Notes: generated by a model from the sequence alone, not told the origin. A DNA stretch of 53,188 nucleotides from JBBSUQ01 sp964389755 (GCA_964389755.1 CAYMEW010000030.1:1-53188); one strand, 5' to 3'. Counted from the stretch's first letter, positions 33,145-42,528 are shown. Made by a program: numbers and translations.

Positions 33145-33848
33145 AAATAGAATACTGCGCAGCTTCGCCGGAAGCAGTTTTACTGGCAGCCCAATATTTA
33201 CCGGACCGCATTGAACTTTGTCAGTCACTTGAAACCGGTGGACTCACACCGTCACCTGCGCTGATTCGAATGGCACTGACTCACAAGCTGGAAACGCATG
33301 TACTTATTCGTCCGAGGCAGGGTCATTTTGTTTATTCACGTGCTGAAAAAGAATTGATGCTTGATGAGATACGGTTGTGTAGGGATCTCGGCGTTCAGGG
33401 TATTGTAACCGGTGCGCTGCTGGACCCAAATGCCCTTGATCTTGACTTTCTCGAAAAAGCAAGGGAACTCTCAAGGGGCATGCAAATGACCTTTCACCGG
33501 GCGATCGATGAATTATCTAATTATGAACCGGCGGTAGGTAAACTTATCGATTTGAAAGTGGATCGATTGCTGACTTCCGGTACGGCTCCCGACGTAGAGC
33601 AGGGTGCCACTACGCTCAAAAAGATGCTGAAACTGGCAGCCGGAAGAATACAACTGATGTGTGGCGGTGGAATCAATCTTCAAAACGCTGTATTTGTCAG
33701 AGATACGATTCGGCCGGATGCCGTACATTTTTCGGCCACCAAATTAGTCGGAAAAAATAATTTTTCAGGACTCTTCTCTGCTGATCGAATGGTTGCGGAT
33801 GCTGAAAAACTCGGTGCACTGATGCACGTTTTCCGGCAAAAACAGTAA
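33141..33848 (+). CDS. cutC: CutC family protein
   Basis: A 235-residue TIM-barrel protein: IEYCAASPEAVLLA, RIELCQSLETGGLTPS, HVLIRPRQGHFVYS, GIVTGALLDP, MTFHRAIDEL, DRLLTSGTAPD and LMCGGGINLQN are family signatures. CutC was named for copper homeostasis in E. coli, but that role is doubtful and the true activity is unknown. The start overlaps the GH20 stop by 4 nt (ATGA), so translation is coupled. A link to amino-sugar use is possible. Confidence 0.95.
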   Translation: MKIEYCAASPEAVLLAAQYLPDRIELCQSLETGGLTPSPALIRMALTHKLETHVLIRPRQGHFVYSRAEKELMLDEIRLCRDLGVQGIVTGALLDPNALDLDFLEKARELSRGMQMTFHRAIDELSNYEPAVGKLIDLKVDRLLTSGTAPDVEQGATTLKKMLKLAAGRIQLMCGGGINLQNAVFVRDTIRPDAVHFSATKLVGKNNFSGLFSADRMVADAEKLGALMHVFRQKQ

Positions 33849-33869
33849 TTTCACAGAAAACGCTGATCT

Positions 33870-34301
33870 ATGAAAAAACAGGATTTTGACAACCACATTC
33901 GCTTTTACGTGCCGCATCACTTTATATTCTATCCCGTGATAGCGGTTTTGATCGGATTTGCATTGTATGAATATTTTACCGTCGGCACTTTGGTATGGCT
34001 CTTCCTTGCAGGTGTGGTGTTTATGATTGGCTGGCTTTCATTCATGCTGCGGCAGCATTATGCACTGACGCTTCAAAACAGGCTCGTTAAACAGGAATTG
34101 CGTTACCGCTATTTTGTACTTACTCAGTCACGCCTTGAACCACTTGAAGAAAAACTGTCTGATGGACAGTTGTTTGCACTTCGTTTCGCGCCGGATGCCG
34201 AATTTGCCGGGCTCGTGGAGCGCGCGATAAATGAAAACCTGAAACCTGTAGAGATCAAAAAAGCGATTCATAACTGGAAAGGAGATTATGAACGCGTTTA
34301 A
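33870..34301 (+). CDS. DUF6526 family membrane protein
   Basis: A 143-residue protein. Two hydrophobic helices lie at about residues 15-35 and 38-58. The soluble part contains LRQHYALTLQNRLVKQELRYRYFVLTQ, LSDGQLFALRFAPDAEFAGLVERAINE and VEIKKAIHNWKGDYERV, as in the Bacteroidota DUF6526 family, whose function is unknown. It is 21 nt after cutC and 9 nt before the DUF2007 protein gene, so it belongs to the GH20-cutC transcript. Confidence 0.88.
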   Translation: MKKQDFDNHIRFYVPHHFIFYPVIAVLIGFALYEYFTVGTLVWLFLAGVVFMIGWLSFMLRQHYALTLQNRLVKQELRYRYFVLTQSRLEPLEEKLSDGQLFALRFAPDAEFAGLVERAINENLKPVEIKKAIHNWKGDYERV

Positions 34302-34310
34302 ACAAAAAAT

Positions 34311-34961
34311 ATGAACGAAATCCGTCTGACTACCTTTGCCGGGAAACCGGAAGCGCAGGAACTGATCGACTTACTGGAGTCGTATGGTGTTCCGGCTCGG
34401 CTCGAAAGCGTTGCCACACAACCCAATACCGGTATTGCGTCTGGAAATAGCGCACAGCAGTTTGAGGTGTATATTGCAGAAACACATCGTGAAAAAGCCC
34501 GCGAGATCTTGGAGCAGGGTGTTGAAGTATCGATCCAGGATGTGGACCCCGATTACTACCTGTTCGATTTTACTGATGACGAGTTGGTTGGCGTGCTGGT
34601 GGACGTTTACGAATGGAGCGAGTTCGATGTGTCGCTCAGTAAACAGATCCTGACTTCCCGAAACGCGCTGCCGGAAGAAACCGAGATTGAAAAATTGCGT
34701 CTGGAGCGGCTCGAGACACTGGCAAAACCTGAAAAGAACGCCTTTTGGATGATCTTGTTCGGATACGTCTGCGCGTTCGGCTTTTTAGGCCTGCTTATCG
34801 GTTATGCACTTTGCAGTTCCAAAAAAGTGTTACCGGATGGTACAAAGGCTTACGTATATAGCGAAGGCGCCCGAAAACACGGTTACGTGATCGTCGTTAT
34901 TTCGGTCGTGGTCATTGCACTGTGGCTTTTGCAGTATTTGTATAATCCACTGGATCGATAA
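34311..34961 (+). CDS. DUF2007 domain membrane protein
   Basis: A 216-residue protein. Residues 1-70 form a DUF2007 (putative signal-transducing) ferredoxin-like domain: EIRLTTFAGKPEAQELIDLL, then YGVPARLES and FEVYIAETHREKAREIL. A charged middle (85-140) follows, with DDELVGVLVDVYEWSEFDVSLSK-like helices, and then two C-terminal membrane helices (about 145-165 and 188-208). The DUF2007 domain is thought to sense or bind small ligands, without proof. It is the last gene of the GH20 unit. Confidence 0.87.
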   Translation: MNEIRLTTFAGKPEAQELIDLLESYGVPARLESVATQPNTGIASGNSAQQFEVYIAETHREKAREILEQGVEVSIQDVDPDYYLFDFTDDELVGVLVDVYEWSEFDVSLSKQILTSRNALPEETEIEKLRLERLETLAKPEKNAFWMILFGYVCAFGFLGLLIGYALCSSKKVLPDGTKAYVYSEGARKHGYVIVVISVVVIALWLLQYLYNPLDR

Positions 34962-35058
34962 ACATGGATGAGCTGATCGATTCCGGTTTATACCGAAATG
35001 AAACGTACCGGTATCGTTTCAGGCTTATTCGCTGCGTAAAAATTTAAAAAACCAACTT

Positions 35059-35799
35059 TTGAAACGTGTTTTCTACCTTATTTCAGGAATCTTCCTGTTC
35101 ACGGCATGTCTTGAAGATCCGAGCGCAATTGGCAAACACGCCGGGTCGGAGACTTTGATGCCGGCTTATGAGGTGGAATCAGCGATAAATGTTTCTGACT
35201 CACTCTTACAGATCTTTCCGGTCGACGAATGCGAAAAGGATCCGTTACTCAGCCTATTCCTGGATACCCTGAAGACATGTATCGCAAATCAGGATTCCGT
35301 GCAATTTATGAGCCTGCTCGATCCGCAGATTTGTTCGAGTTATGGCGGAGGAATGTACGGTTACTCGGATTTCAGACTGAACTGGCAAAACAAGTGGCCG
35401 GAGCTGTGGAAAAAACTGGACCGAATCGTTTCGCTCGGCGGATTCTTTTACGAAGACAACGGTCAAAGGGAATTTAGGATGCCCTATGTGCACAAGGAAA
35501 CACTTTTTAATTCCGTTCCGGGTGATTGTTACTCGCTGGGAGCAATTACTGCGAAAAATGTCGTGTTATATGAAAAAGCGGATCGCAACTCACGCCAACT
35601 GGCCAGGCTAAACTATACGGCGTTTGAAATAGTAGAACCTTTAGAACGGAATGGGTTTTTACACATCCGGCTTTTTTACACGGGACAAACAGGTTTTGTC
35701 GGGGAAAACGATGCTTACCGGATGCAGGATAACATGCTTGTGCTTACTACCGACAAATCGGGCCGCTGGAAGATCACGGCTTTAGCTCCCTGTGACTGA
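35059..35799 (+). CDS. Lipoprotein with SH3-like domain, unknown function
   Basis: A 246-residue protein starting with TTG at 35059. The start is supported by the lipoprotein signal MKRVFYLISGIFLFTAC with Cys17 as lipidation site. Residues 60-150 contain a region with SYGGGMYGYSDFRLNWQ and conserved Trp residues. Residues 165-225 (KNVVLYEKADRNSRQLARL to YTGQTGFVGENDAY) resemble a bacterial SH3 domain. No catalytic motif is seen. It probably binds peptidoglycan or another envelope component. It stands alone, with about 97 nt before it. Confidence 0.83.
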   Translation: MKRVFYLISGIFLFTACLEDPSAIGKHAGSETLMPAYEVESAINVSDSLLQIFPVDECEKDPLLSLFLDTLKTCIANQDSVQFMSLLDPQICSSYGGGMYGYSDFRLNWQNKWPELWKKLDRIVSLGGFFYEDNGQREFRMPYVHKETLFNSVPGDCYSLGAITAKNVVLYEKADRNSRQLARLNYTAFEIVEPLERNGFLHIRLFYTGQTGFVGENDAYRMQDNMLVLTTDKSGRWKITALAPCD

Positions 35800-35840
35800 A
35801 ATCCGGTGTTTTGACACATTTTAAGTGTTCGACAAGCGGT

Positions 35841-35876
35841 TTTGTTCGCTTTTTAAGGAGATAATTCCTATTTTTA
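35841..35876 (+). promoter_or_regulatory. Promoter for the M20 hydrolase-alr pair
   Basis: TTTG (35841-35844) and TATTTTTA (35869-35876) are separated by 24 nt, near the Bacteroidota -33/-7 spacing. Confidence 0.5.
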
Positions 35877-35894
35877 AGCGAAGCTCTTTTCATC

Positions 35895-35933
35895 GGACAG
35901 TTGCTGTCCCTTCATGCGTTGCAATTCTGCAAC
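35895..35933 (+). promoter_or_regulatory. Two tandem hairpins in the M20 hydrolase leader
   Basis: GGACAG-TTG-CTGTCC (35895-35909) and GTTGCA-ATTC-TGCAAC (35918-35933) are perfect 6-bp stems 8 nt apart, lying between the promoter and the ATG at 35951. They may stabilise or regulate the leader. No known riboswitch was recognised. Confidence 0.5.
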
Positions 35934-35950
35934 AATAAATAAAAAAATAC

Positions 35951-37117
35951 ATGACTCAACAGGAAATGCAAAAACCTGACAGAGAACTACTCGAAAAACT
36001 GAGCCGTTTCAGACGGCAAATACATCAAAATCCGGAAGTTTCTGGAAAAGAATATGAAACGGCGAAAGCTGTAGCCGAATTTTTACGCTCCTGCAAGCCT
36101 GACCAGCTACTCGAAGAAGTAGGAGGCACCGGGGTTGTGGCCGTATTTGACAGCGGAAGAAAAGGTCCTTCGGTGATGTTTCGGGCCGAACTTGATGCAC
36201 TGCCGATCCGGGAGATAAATGATTTTGAATACCGTTCCCGCAAAGACGGTGTATCGCATAAATGCGGACACGACGGACACGCAACGATTCTCTTAGGTTT
36301 TGCCGGTATCCTGGAAAATCAGAGACCTGAATCAGGTAAAGTGATCCTGCTCTTTCAGCCCGCCGAAGAAAACGGGGAAGGGGCAAAAGCCGTACTTGAA
36401 GATGAACGCTTCACGGCATTGGCACCTGATCGCATTTTTGCCTTCCACAACCTTCCGGGGTATCCGCTGCATGAGATCGTTTACCGAAAGGGATCTTTTA
36501 CGGCTGCTGTAAAAAGTCTGGTGATACAACTTAATGGAAAAACAGCGCATGCGGCAGAACCCGAGCATGGGATCAACCCGGCCCTGCCCATTGCAGATCT
36601 GTTGCACGAAACGGATAAAATCTCAAACAACGATCCCGAAAGAGACGATTTTATGCTGATTACTCCGGTTCATATTGAAATGGGAGAGATCGCGTACGGC
36701 ATTTCTGCCGGCCAGGGTGAACTGCACCTTACAATTCGCACGTGGACCGAAGACCAAATGGAATATCTTGCCAAATCCATCCTTGAGATCATTGATCGCG
36801 TAAAGCAGAAATATGAGATTGAGATAGCGCACTACTGGACGCATGAATTCAGCGCTAATAAGAACGATGATGATTCGGTGGACCTGATCGTTAAGTCTGC
36901 AAAACAGAATGATCTGCACCTCACCGAACGTAACTTTCCATTTAAATGGGGAGAAGATTTCGGACTTTTTACACAGCATTACAGCGGTGCGATGTTCGGA
37001 ATCGGTTCGGGTGAAGATTGCCCGGCATTGCACAATCCCGATTATGATTTCCCCGAAGAACTTTTTACAAGCGGAATTAATATGTTTCACCAAATCAGTC
37101 GTCACCTCTTAAAATGA
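35951..37117 (+). CDS. M20 family amidohydrolase, HipO/AbgB-like
   Basis: A 388-residue cytoplasmic metallohydrolase removing acyl groups from N-acyl amino acids or related amides. Landmarks: RRQIHQNPEVSGKEYETA, MFRAELDALPIRE with the first metal Asp, SHKCGHDGHATIL, LLFQPAEENGEGAKA with the catalytic Glu pair, FAFHNLPGYP, LNGKTAHAAEPEHGINP and the C-terminal HNPDYDFPEE. The sequence fits the IAA-amino-acid hydrolase/carboxypeptidase group. The alanine racemase start overlaps its stop by 4 nt, suggesting a joint role in amino-acid or wall precursor salvage. Confidence 0.95.
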   Translation: MTQQEMQKPDRELLEKLSRFRRQIHQNPEVSGKEYETAKAVAEFLRSCKPDQLLEEVGGTGVVAVFDSGRKGPSVMFRAELDALPIREINDFEYRSRKDGVSHKCGHDGHATILLGFAGILENQRPESGKVILLFQPAEENGEGAKAVLEDERFTALAPDRIFAFHNLPGYPLHEIVYRKGSFTAAVKSLVIQLNGKTAHAAEPEHGINPALPIADLLHETDKISNNDPERDDFMLITPVHIEMGEIAYGISAGQGELHLTIRTWTEDQMEYLAKSILEIIDRVKQKYEIEIAHYWTHEFSANKNDDDSVDLIVKSAKQNDLHLTERNFPFKWGEDFGLFTQHYSGAMFGIGSGEDCPALHNPDYDFPEELFTSGINMFHQISRHLLK

Positions 37118-38271
37118 ATGCTTTTCACACGTGTTACCTCGAGATCAGTAAATCGGCCCTTGAACATAACCTGCGCTTTCTGCGCGACTTCGTGCGAGAA
37201 GATGTACGGATCTCAGCTGTTATAAAAGGGAATGCCTATGGACATGGTATCGAACATTTTGTACCGCTGGCCGAATCCTGCGGCTCCGAACACTTTTCCG
37301 TATTCAGCGCGGACGAAGCGCTTCGCGTTCATAACTGCAGACGAAACAACAGTACGATCATGATCATGGGTGCGGTTGACAACCAACAACTCGAATGGGC
37401 CATCGAACACGACATCGAGTTTTTCGTGTTTGAAATGGAGCGCCTTCGTCGTGCGCGTGATCTGGCCTGTAAAATGAATAAAAAGGCACTCGTGCACATT
37501 GAGTTGGAAACGGGCATGAACCGGACCGGCTTCGAAACGCATGAACTCAGTGAGTTGATCGGTTATTTGCTCGAACACAAGGAATACATTTATTTCAAAG
37601 GCTTGTGTACCCATTTTGCGGGAGCCGAAAGTATTGCCAATTATTACAGGATAAACCAGCAGCAGCAAAACTATGATGCGGCCGTAAAACGCATCCGGGG
37701 CGCCGGGCTGGAACCCGAAATACTGCATACCGCCTGTTCGGCGGCGGCGATTCGCTACCCGGAAATGCAACTGGACATGGTTCGTATGGGAATTGTTCAC
37801 TACGGTTTTTTCCCGAATCGCGAAGTGCTGATCGAATACATGACTAAAAAGAATGTGCGCAGAGATCCGCTTGAAAGACTGATAAGCTGGAAAAGTTATG
37901 TCATGGATGTGAAATGGGTGAAATCAGGAGAATTCATTGGTTACGGAACGTCCTACCTCGCGAATTCGGATCGAAAAATTGCCGTAATTCCCGTGGGATA
38001 CAGTCACGGTTTTAGTCGTTCACTCAGCAACCAGGGACGTGTGCTGATTCGCGGGCAACGCGTAAGTGTGATCGGGATCGTCAATATGAATATGCTTTCT
38101 GTGGACATTACGCGTGTAGAAGGTGTTGAAAAGGGGGATGAGGTGGTACTCATCGGCCGACAGGGTGAACTGGAAATTACCGTTTCATCATTCAGCGAAT
38201 TCAGTGAACAGCTCAATTATGAATTATTGACGCGTTTGCCGCATGATCTGCCCCGTATTATCGTGGAATAA
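37114..38271 (+). CDS. alr: Alanine racemase
   Basis: A 385-residue PLP enzyme making D-alanine for peptidoglycan. K38 in ISAVIKGNAYGHG binds PLP; the catalytic Tyr is in FIGYGTSYLA. Other signatures are HIELETGMNRTGF, GLCTHFAGAES and VRMGIVHYG. It is a stand-alone Alr rather than the MurF-Alr fusion common in Bacteroidota, so a second copy may exist elsewhere. It overlaps the M20 gene by 4 nt and ends at a strong bidirectional terminator. Confidence 0.96.
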   Translation: MNAFHTCYLEISKSALEHNLRFLRDFVREDVRISAVIKGNAYGHGIEHFVPLAESCGSEHFSVFSADEALRVHNCRRNNSTIMIMGAVDNQQLEWAIEHDIEFFVFEMERLRRARDLACKMNKKALVHIELETGMNRTGFETHELSELIGYLLEHKEYIYFKGLCTHFAGAESIANYYRINQQQQNYDAAVKRIRGAGLEPEILHTACSAAAIRYPEMQLDMVRMGIVHYGFFPNREVLIEYMTKKNVRRDPLERLISWKSYVMDVKWVKSGEFIGYGTSYLANSDRKIAVIPVGYSHGFSRSLSNQGRVLIRGQRVSVIGIVNMNMLSVDITRVEGVEKGDEVVLIGRQGELEITVSSFSEFSEQLNYELLTRLPHDLPRIIVE

Positions 38272-38273
38272 AA

Positions 38274-38299
38274 AAACGTCCGCCGGAAGGCGGACGTTT
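38274..38299. terminator. Bidirectional terminator between alr and the T9SS cargo gene
   Basis: A perfect 11-bp stem, AAACGTCCGCC with GGCGGACGTTT, and a GGAA loop between two convergent genes. Confidence 0.85.
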
Positions 38300-38321
38300 C
38301 CCATATAAATAGCTCCGGAGC

Positions 38322-40307
38322 TTATTCAACGATCAGTTTTCTTACACTTATATTATTTCCGAGTTGGATACGTACAAAGTAGCTTCCTGACTGAACCCGG
38401 CTCATATCCAGTTGAACTTTGGTCGTTCCTTTTGTTACAGCCTGGCTGGAAATCACGCGACCATTCATGTCCGTTAACACGATCGTTCCGCTTTCGCTTG
38501 TCATTTCTCCGAAAGTGACGTGAACGAAGTTGCTTGCCGGAACCGGGAAGAGTTTAAACGAAGTGAGTTCAGGACTCTCGATCCCGTTTGTCGATTCGGA
38601 CAGGTGTCCCAGTACCGGCCGAATAAAACGGGCGGTTTGAATGCCTGACGCGGTCCAGTTACCTGCGTTGTAGAAGAAGTTCGTGCCCGCCGTATAAATA
38701 GCGTCCGACTGATCGAGCCCGATCGTTGTGTTCATTCCTTCATAACAACCGAAAGCATAGCTTCCCGCAGTGAGTTCCACACCGTTTTCGAATTCGAGGT
38801 AATACGCATTTTGAGAAGCACTGATGATGTGCAGTGTTCCACGCGCTATTTCCGTAGTGGGCATGGAACCGTCAAAATCGAAGATAACACCGAACGTACT
38901 GTCACCTGACACAGGCGCATTTAATTGTATCCAAATACCGGTTACCGTATCAGTTGCCATAAGTTCGAACAGGGTCACCGCGAATGCCGAATCCGTTGTG
39001 CTTACGTTATAAGGAGTCCCCGTAGGAATATTGTTGTCGCGGGCGAAAGTCGAATCGGTTACCTGGAAGTCGTAACTCAGGGTATCATTAGAATCGTCTG
39101 AATCATTGAGCGTCGTATTCGGGTACAAACTCACTTTTAACGAATAATCACCGATTCCGTTGTTCATCGGGACAGGAGTTGTTGTGAACGTTCCGCTGTT
39201 CCCCGAAGCGAGGTCTTCTGCAAACAGGTTTTGACTGGAGACCAGGCTACCGTTGAAAAAGTAAGAAATATCAGCAAACAGCGTATCGATAGTGGTATTT
39301 CCGAGGTTTGAATAACTAATCTCGTAAGTTTCCGAAAAAACCTGTGATTCCGGTATTTGTGTATATCCTTTTGAAGAGGTGAGTGAATTGATCGAACCGT
39401 CCGTGAAACTCGCCGGGATGTTAGCATCGTAAACGGCAATGACGTTGTCCGGGGAGCTTTGCACAAGGCCGATCAGGGAACTTTCACCGGGAATGAATGA
39501 AGTGGTGAAGAACGCTCCTCCTGCCAGTCCGCTGGTCAGCGAATGCGTCGTACTGATATCCGGGAACACATCGTGTGTATACACTGTTGGCGTTCCGGAA
39601 GGTAATTGAAGGGCTCTGAATTGCGAGGCATTTGTTCCGCTCTGGTCGAAAATCCAGAGGTAAGGTCCTCCGGAAGAAACGTTATCCACAGCTGCACCGT
39701 ACATGCCTGTTAAACCATGTGTGGACGCTGGAATTGTTGATAAAACGGCGCCGCTCATGTCGATGGCTACAATATCAGTACTGAAGTTACCGGTCCAAAA
39801 TCCGCCGGCTCCTGCATCGAGAGTCGGGTCGTAGGCAACGAAGCGTGCTGCAACGGAAGCTGCTGACGTAATCGTTGAAGTCAGTGTCTGGGTAACCGGA
39901 TCCACCACGAAAATAGTATTTGTTGCATTTCCCATGTACAGGTTAGTACCATCGGTAGTAATGGATCTCACACCCGAAACTCCTGAAATTGTCAGTTTGG
40001 AGATCAGTACTCCGCTACTTGTATAGCGAATCAGTGTATCACTACTCCACATGGATGTCCAGAATTCATCATTAAAATAAGCAACGGCAGCTTGACCTAC
40101 CGATCCGTTGGCGGCAGTGGTCACATCTGTTGAGAACTGGAGGTCCCACAGTGCTTTAGAGCCTGCTACAGGAGTTGTGGAGTGCATTGGAGCTAACTCT
40201 GCATTTCCATCAGGAAGAGTTGAGAACTGGGGTTCGGAAAGTTCCTGGGCAAAAGTGCTGCCCGTCAGAAATGAAACAGTGGCCAGGGCCAAAAGGCGTC
40301 TATACAT
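38322..40307 (-). CDS. T9SS type A sorting domain-containing secreted protein
   Basis: A 661-residue exported protein with signal MYRRLLALATVSFLTGSTFAQ. Residues about 55-300 show repeated beta-strand segments of beta-propeller character (for example SGVRSITTDGTNLYMGNATNTIFVVDP). A beta-sandwich middle at about 330-560 follows. The last 80 residues are a type IX secretion C-terminal domain: FKLFPVPASNFVHVTF, IVLTDMNGRVI and SGSYFVRIQLGNNISVRKLIVE. It should be secreted through the T9SS and attached to the cell surface or released. Its function is unknown. A TACCTTCG box lies at 40333-40340, and a shared terminator ends the gene. Confidence 0.93.
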   Translation of the reverse strand: MYRRLLALATVSFLTGSTFAQELSEPQFSTLPDGNAELAPMHSTTPVAGSKALWDLQFSTDVTTAANGSVGQAAVAYFNDEFWTSMWSSDTLIRYTSSGVLISKLTISGVSGVRSITTDGTNLYMGNATNTIFVVDPVTQTLTSTITSAASVAARFVAYDPTLDAGAGGFWTGNFSTDIVAIDMSGAVLSTIPASTHGLTGMYGAAVDNVSSGGPYLWIFDQSGTNASQFRALQLPSGTPTVYTHDVFPDISTTHSLTSGLAGGAFFTTSFIPGESSLIGLVQSSPDNVIAVYDANIPASFTDGSINSLTSSKGYTQIPESQVFSETYEISYSNLGNTTIDTLFADISYFFNGSLVSSQNLFAEDLASGNSGTFTTTPVPMNNGIGDYSLKVSLYPNTTLNDSDDSNDTLSYDFQVTDSTFARDNNIPTGTPYNVSTTDSAFAVTLFELMATDTVTGIWIQLNAPVSGDSTFGVIFDFDGSMPTTEIARGTLHIISASQNAYYLEFENGVELTAGSYAFGCYEGMNTTIGLDQSDAIYTAGTNFFYNAGNWTASGIQTARFIRPVLGHLSESTNGIESPELTSFKLFPVPASNFVHVTFGEMTSESGTIVLTDMNGRVISSQAVTKGTTKVQLDMSRVQSGSYFVRIQLGNNISVRKLIVE

Positions 40308-40583
40308 AAGTAGCTATTTAAAAATTAGGATACGAAGGTAAGAAATTAAGTTCGACCGAAAAAAAAGTGAAGTGCCGGCGGGTCTAAAAAAGAACGTCCG
40401 CTTAAAACGGACGTTCAAACCATACTTTAAGGAAAAAGTCATTCGATCGATTGATCTCAAGCTCCTGGAAACAATACGTTTATGTCATAAATGAAGTTGC
40501 TCCACTATAAAAATAATAATTCACCTGTTTGCTCCGGTTGCTATTAGCGTTAAAAAAAGCCAAATATGCTGTATCAGATACGT
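40308..40583. other. Intergenic region between the M28 peptidase and the T9SS cargo gene
   Basis: No gene is visible. It holds the T9SS gene promoter (-7 box TACCTTCG, minus strand, 40333-40340) and a minus-strand terminator for the M28 gene (40386-40416). About 165 nt between that terminator and the M28 stop show nothing recognisable except a short GTATC-A-GATAC palindrome near the M28 end. Confidence 0.6.
40386..40416 (-). terminator. Terminator downstream of the M28 peptidase gene
   Basis: On the minus strand GAACGTCCG pairs with CGGACGTTC around a 7-nt loop, followed by six T. It isolates the M28 transcript from the T9SS gene promoter. Confidence 0.8.
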
Positions 40584-41996
40584 TTACAGACTGCGATCAA
40601 TTAAGTATAAAAAAGAAGCCATGGCTGCACAGCCGAGTTCCAGTTCGCGTTTATTAACGTTTTCAAAAACGTCGTTGGGCGAGTGGTGCACGTCAAAATA
40701 ACGTTGCGAATCGGGGACCAGTCCGAATAACACAATTCCCGGAAACTGGGCCTGTAACGGATAAATATCCACACCGGCAAAACCGGCTCTGAAATGGTGC
40801 AGATCAAATGAATGCAATAACTGTGTTTGTTGCAAAAAGTCCGCCAGTTGCTCCGGATTTCCCGTGCATTCGAATCCGCGCGGAGCGAATCCGCCACGGT
40901 CACTTTCTACCGCTGCTACCTGCTTTTCACCACGGTTTGCCGACCAGTCCGCATAACCTTTTCCGCCCATATTGCCATTTTCTTCATTCATGAAAAAGAC
41001 GCAACGCAGGGTATGTACCGGCGTGTAGTTTAGTTCGCGTAGAATGCGCAGTGCTTCCATACAATGAACGATCCCCGCTCCATCATCATGTGCGCCTTCC
41101 CCGGTATCCCACGAATCCAGGTGACCTCCAAAGGTGATAATTTCATTTGCTTTGCTACTTCCGCGAATCTCGGCAATCACGTTGTAAGATGTTGCATCCG
41201 GAAATACACGGCAATCCATTTCAATCGAAAGTTGAAGCGAATGTCCGTTTGAGGTTTGTTGTGCGATCCATTCGGCATTCGCTGTGCTGATAGCGGCAGC
41301 AGGTATCCGTTCCACATCTTCAGCATAGTGCATTGATCCGGTATGCGGATGATGATCTTCGGGCATCGCCAGTGAACGAACGAGCACCGCAACGGCCCCT
41401 TTTCTGGAAGCTTCAATGGCACCGTCGCCGCGGATCGGGTAGCAACCACCGTAAGCTTCAAAAGTGGAAAGCATGCGTGCATCCATCGGCTGATTGATCA
41501 ACACGATCTTTCCTTTTACCAGCTTTGCATCCGTATTTTTAAGTTCTTCCAGGGAAGAGACGACGAATAGTTCTGCTTCGAGTCGCCCGTTCGTACCGAT
41601 CGATCCGCCAAGCGCAAGTACGTCCAGTTTGTGTACGGATCCGTCAGTTTCAACAGCCCAGGCATTTTCCGTGGTACCGCGTTCCCAGTGCGGAACCGTG
41701 ACCTTTTGCAGATAAACCGTGTCAAATCCGTAATTACGCAATTTGGTATATCCCCATTTGACGGCCATTTCGGCAGCAGCGGAACCGCTCAGGCGCGCGC
41801 CGATGTCTTTGCAAAGACTCCGAAGGTCGGCATAAGCTTTACCTTCCGAAAGCGCTTTATCATAGATCGAACGGATGAACAAAGAATCTTCCTGTTGAGC
41901 GCGTCCGGTAGACGAAAATGCCACGGCAACAAGAACCAGGATTTTAGAGGTTCGGAGAATCCGGGACAACCGGGGGAATGTGTGAATGCTCAGCAT
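40584..41996 (-). CDS. M28 family peptidase, carboxypeptidase Q-like
   Basis: A 470-residue exported zinc peptidase with signal sequence SKILVLVAVAFSSTGRAQ. A PA-like insert is followed by the catalytic domain: FGGHLDSWDTGEGAHDDGAG (His and Asp ligands), FFMNEENGNMGGKGYAD (catalytic and metal Glu), AVESDRGGF and DVHHSPNDVFE with the last His. This matches plasma carboxypeptidase Q-type dipeptidases. The start overlaps the SRPBCC gene by 53 nt; no ATG, GTG or TTG downstream keeps the signal peptide, so I retain it. The two genes are probably cotranscribed. Confidence 0.93.
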   Translation of the reverse strand: MLSIHTFPRLSRILRTSKILVLVAVAFSSTGRAQQEDSLFIRSIYDKALSEGKAYADLRSLCKDIGARLSGSAAAEMAVKWGYTKLRNYGFDTVYLQKVTVPHWERGTTENAWAVETDGSVHKLDVLALGGSIGTNGRLEAELFVVSSLEELKNTDAKLVKGKIVLINQPMDARMLSTFEAYGGCYPIRGDGAIEASRKGAVAVLVRSLAMPEDHHPHTGSMHYAEDVERIPAAAISTANAEWIAQQTSNGHSLQLSIEMDCRVFPDATSYNVIAEIRGSSKANEIITFGGHLDSWDTGEGAHDDGAGIVHCMEALRILRELNYTPVHTLRCVFFMNEENGNMGGKGYADWSANRGEKQVAAVESDRGGFAPRGFECTGNPEQLADFLQQTQLLHSFDLHHFRAGFAGVDIYPLQAQFPGIVLFGLVPDSQRYFDVHHSPNDVFENVNKRELELGCAAMASFLYLIDRSL

Positions 41997-42510
41997 AATC
42001 TTTCAGTTTTTCAAGTCCTTTTTCGAAGTCCGTGCCGACAAATTTATCCATCATCGGCCCAAACAGGCGGGAAGCCGGCACTTTTCCCATATCCGATTCC
42101 ATGATCCACCGCACTTCGGTTCCTTCTGCCGTTTCCTGCAATTGCCATGAACATTTGGAACTTCCGCGTCCGGTGAAATCCAGGCGCATGTCAATGGCTT
42201 CGTTCGGCCTGAATGCCAGCATGGTCATGCTTCCCTGGCCAACTTTGCGATTTCCTTTCCAGCGGTACGCGTGTCCCGTTTCACCCGGAGTTCCTTCAAA
42301 GTGTTGTTCCAGTGCCGGATCTTTTTCCGACCACGGGTTCCATTTTACAAAAAGGTGAAAGTCACTCAGGATGCGGTAAAGTTCCGAAGGAGAAACACGG
42401 ATCACTTTCCGGCGTTTCACGACCACGATACGCTTGTAGAAAAGCCCAACGAGCATGCTCAGTACCACAACGGCGGCAAAAACGACCAGGAAATAGAATG
42501 CGATTTTCAT
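41944..42510 (-). CDS. SRPBCC (START-like) protein with N-terminal membrane helix
   Basis: A 188-residue paralogue of the protein at 16797-17336. I choose ATG 42510 (MKIAFYFLVVFAAVVVLSML): an upstream start at 42531 falls within the TATATTTG box (42529-42536). One membrane helix is followed by the SRPBCC domain: IRVSPSELYRILSDF, VKWNPWSEKDPALEQHF, YRWKGNRKVGQGSM, DFTGRGSSKCSWQLQ and FVGTDFEKGLEKLKDY at the end. Ligand unknown. It precedes the M28 peptidase with a 53-nt overlap. Confidence 0.88.
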   Translation of the reverse strand: MKIAFYFLVVFAAVVVLSMLVGLFYKRIVVVKRRKVIRVSPSELYRILSDFHLFVKWNPWSEKDPALEQHFEGTPGETGHAYRWKGNRKVGQGSMTMLAFRPNEAIDMRLDFTGRGSSKCSWQLQETAEGTEVRWIMESDMGKVPASRLFGPMMDKFVGTDFEKGLEKLKDYAEHSHIPPVVPDSPNL

Positions 42511-42528
42511 ACAGGCGGATTTCAGCGA

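Noticed and set aside
35800..35840. Possible terminator after the SH3-like lipoprotein gene
   Set aside because: Only a weak GACAC/GTGT pairing with no T-run follows the stop; not strong enough to call.
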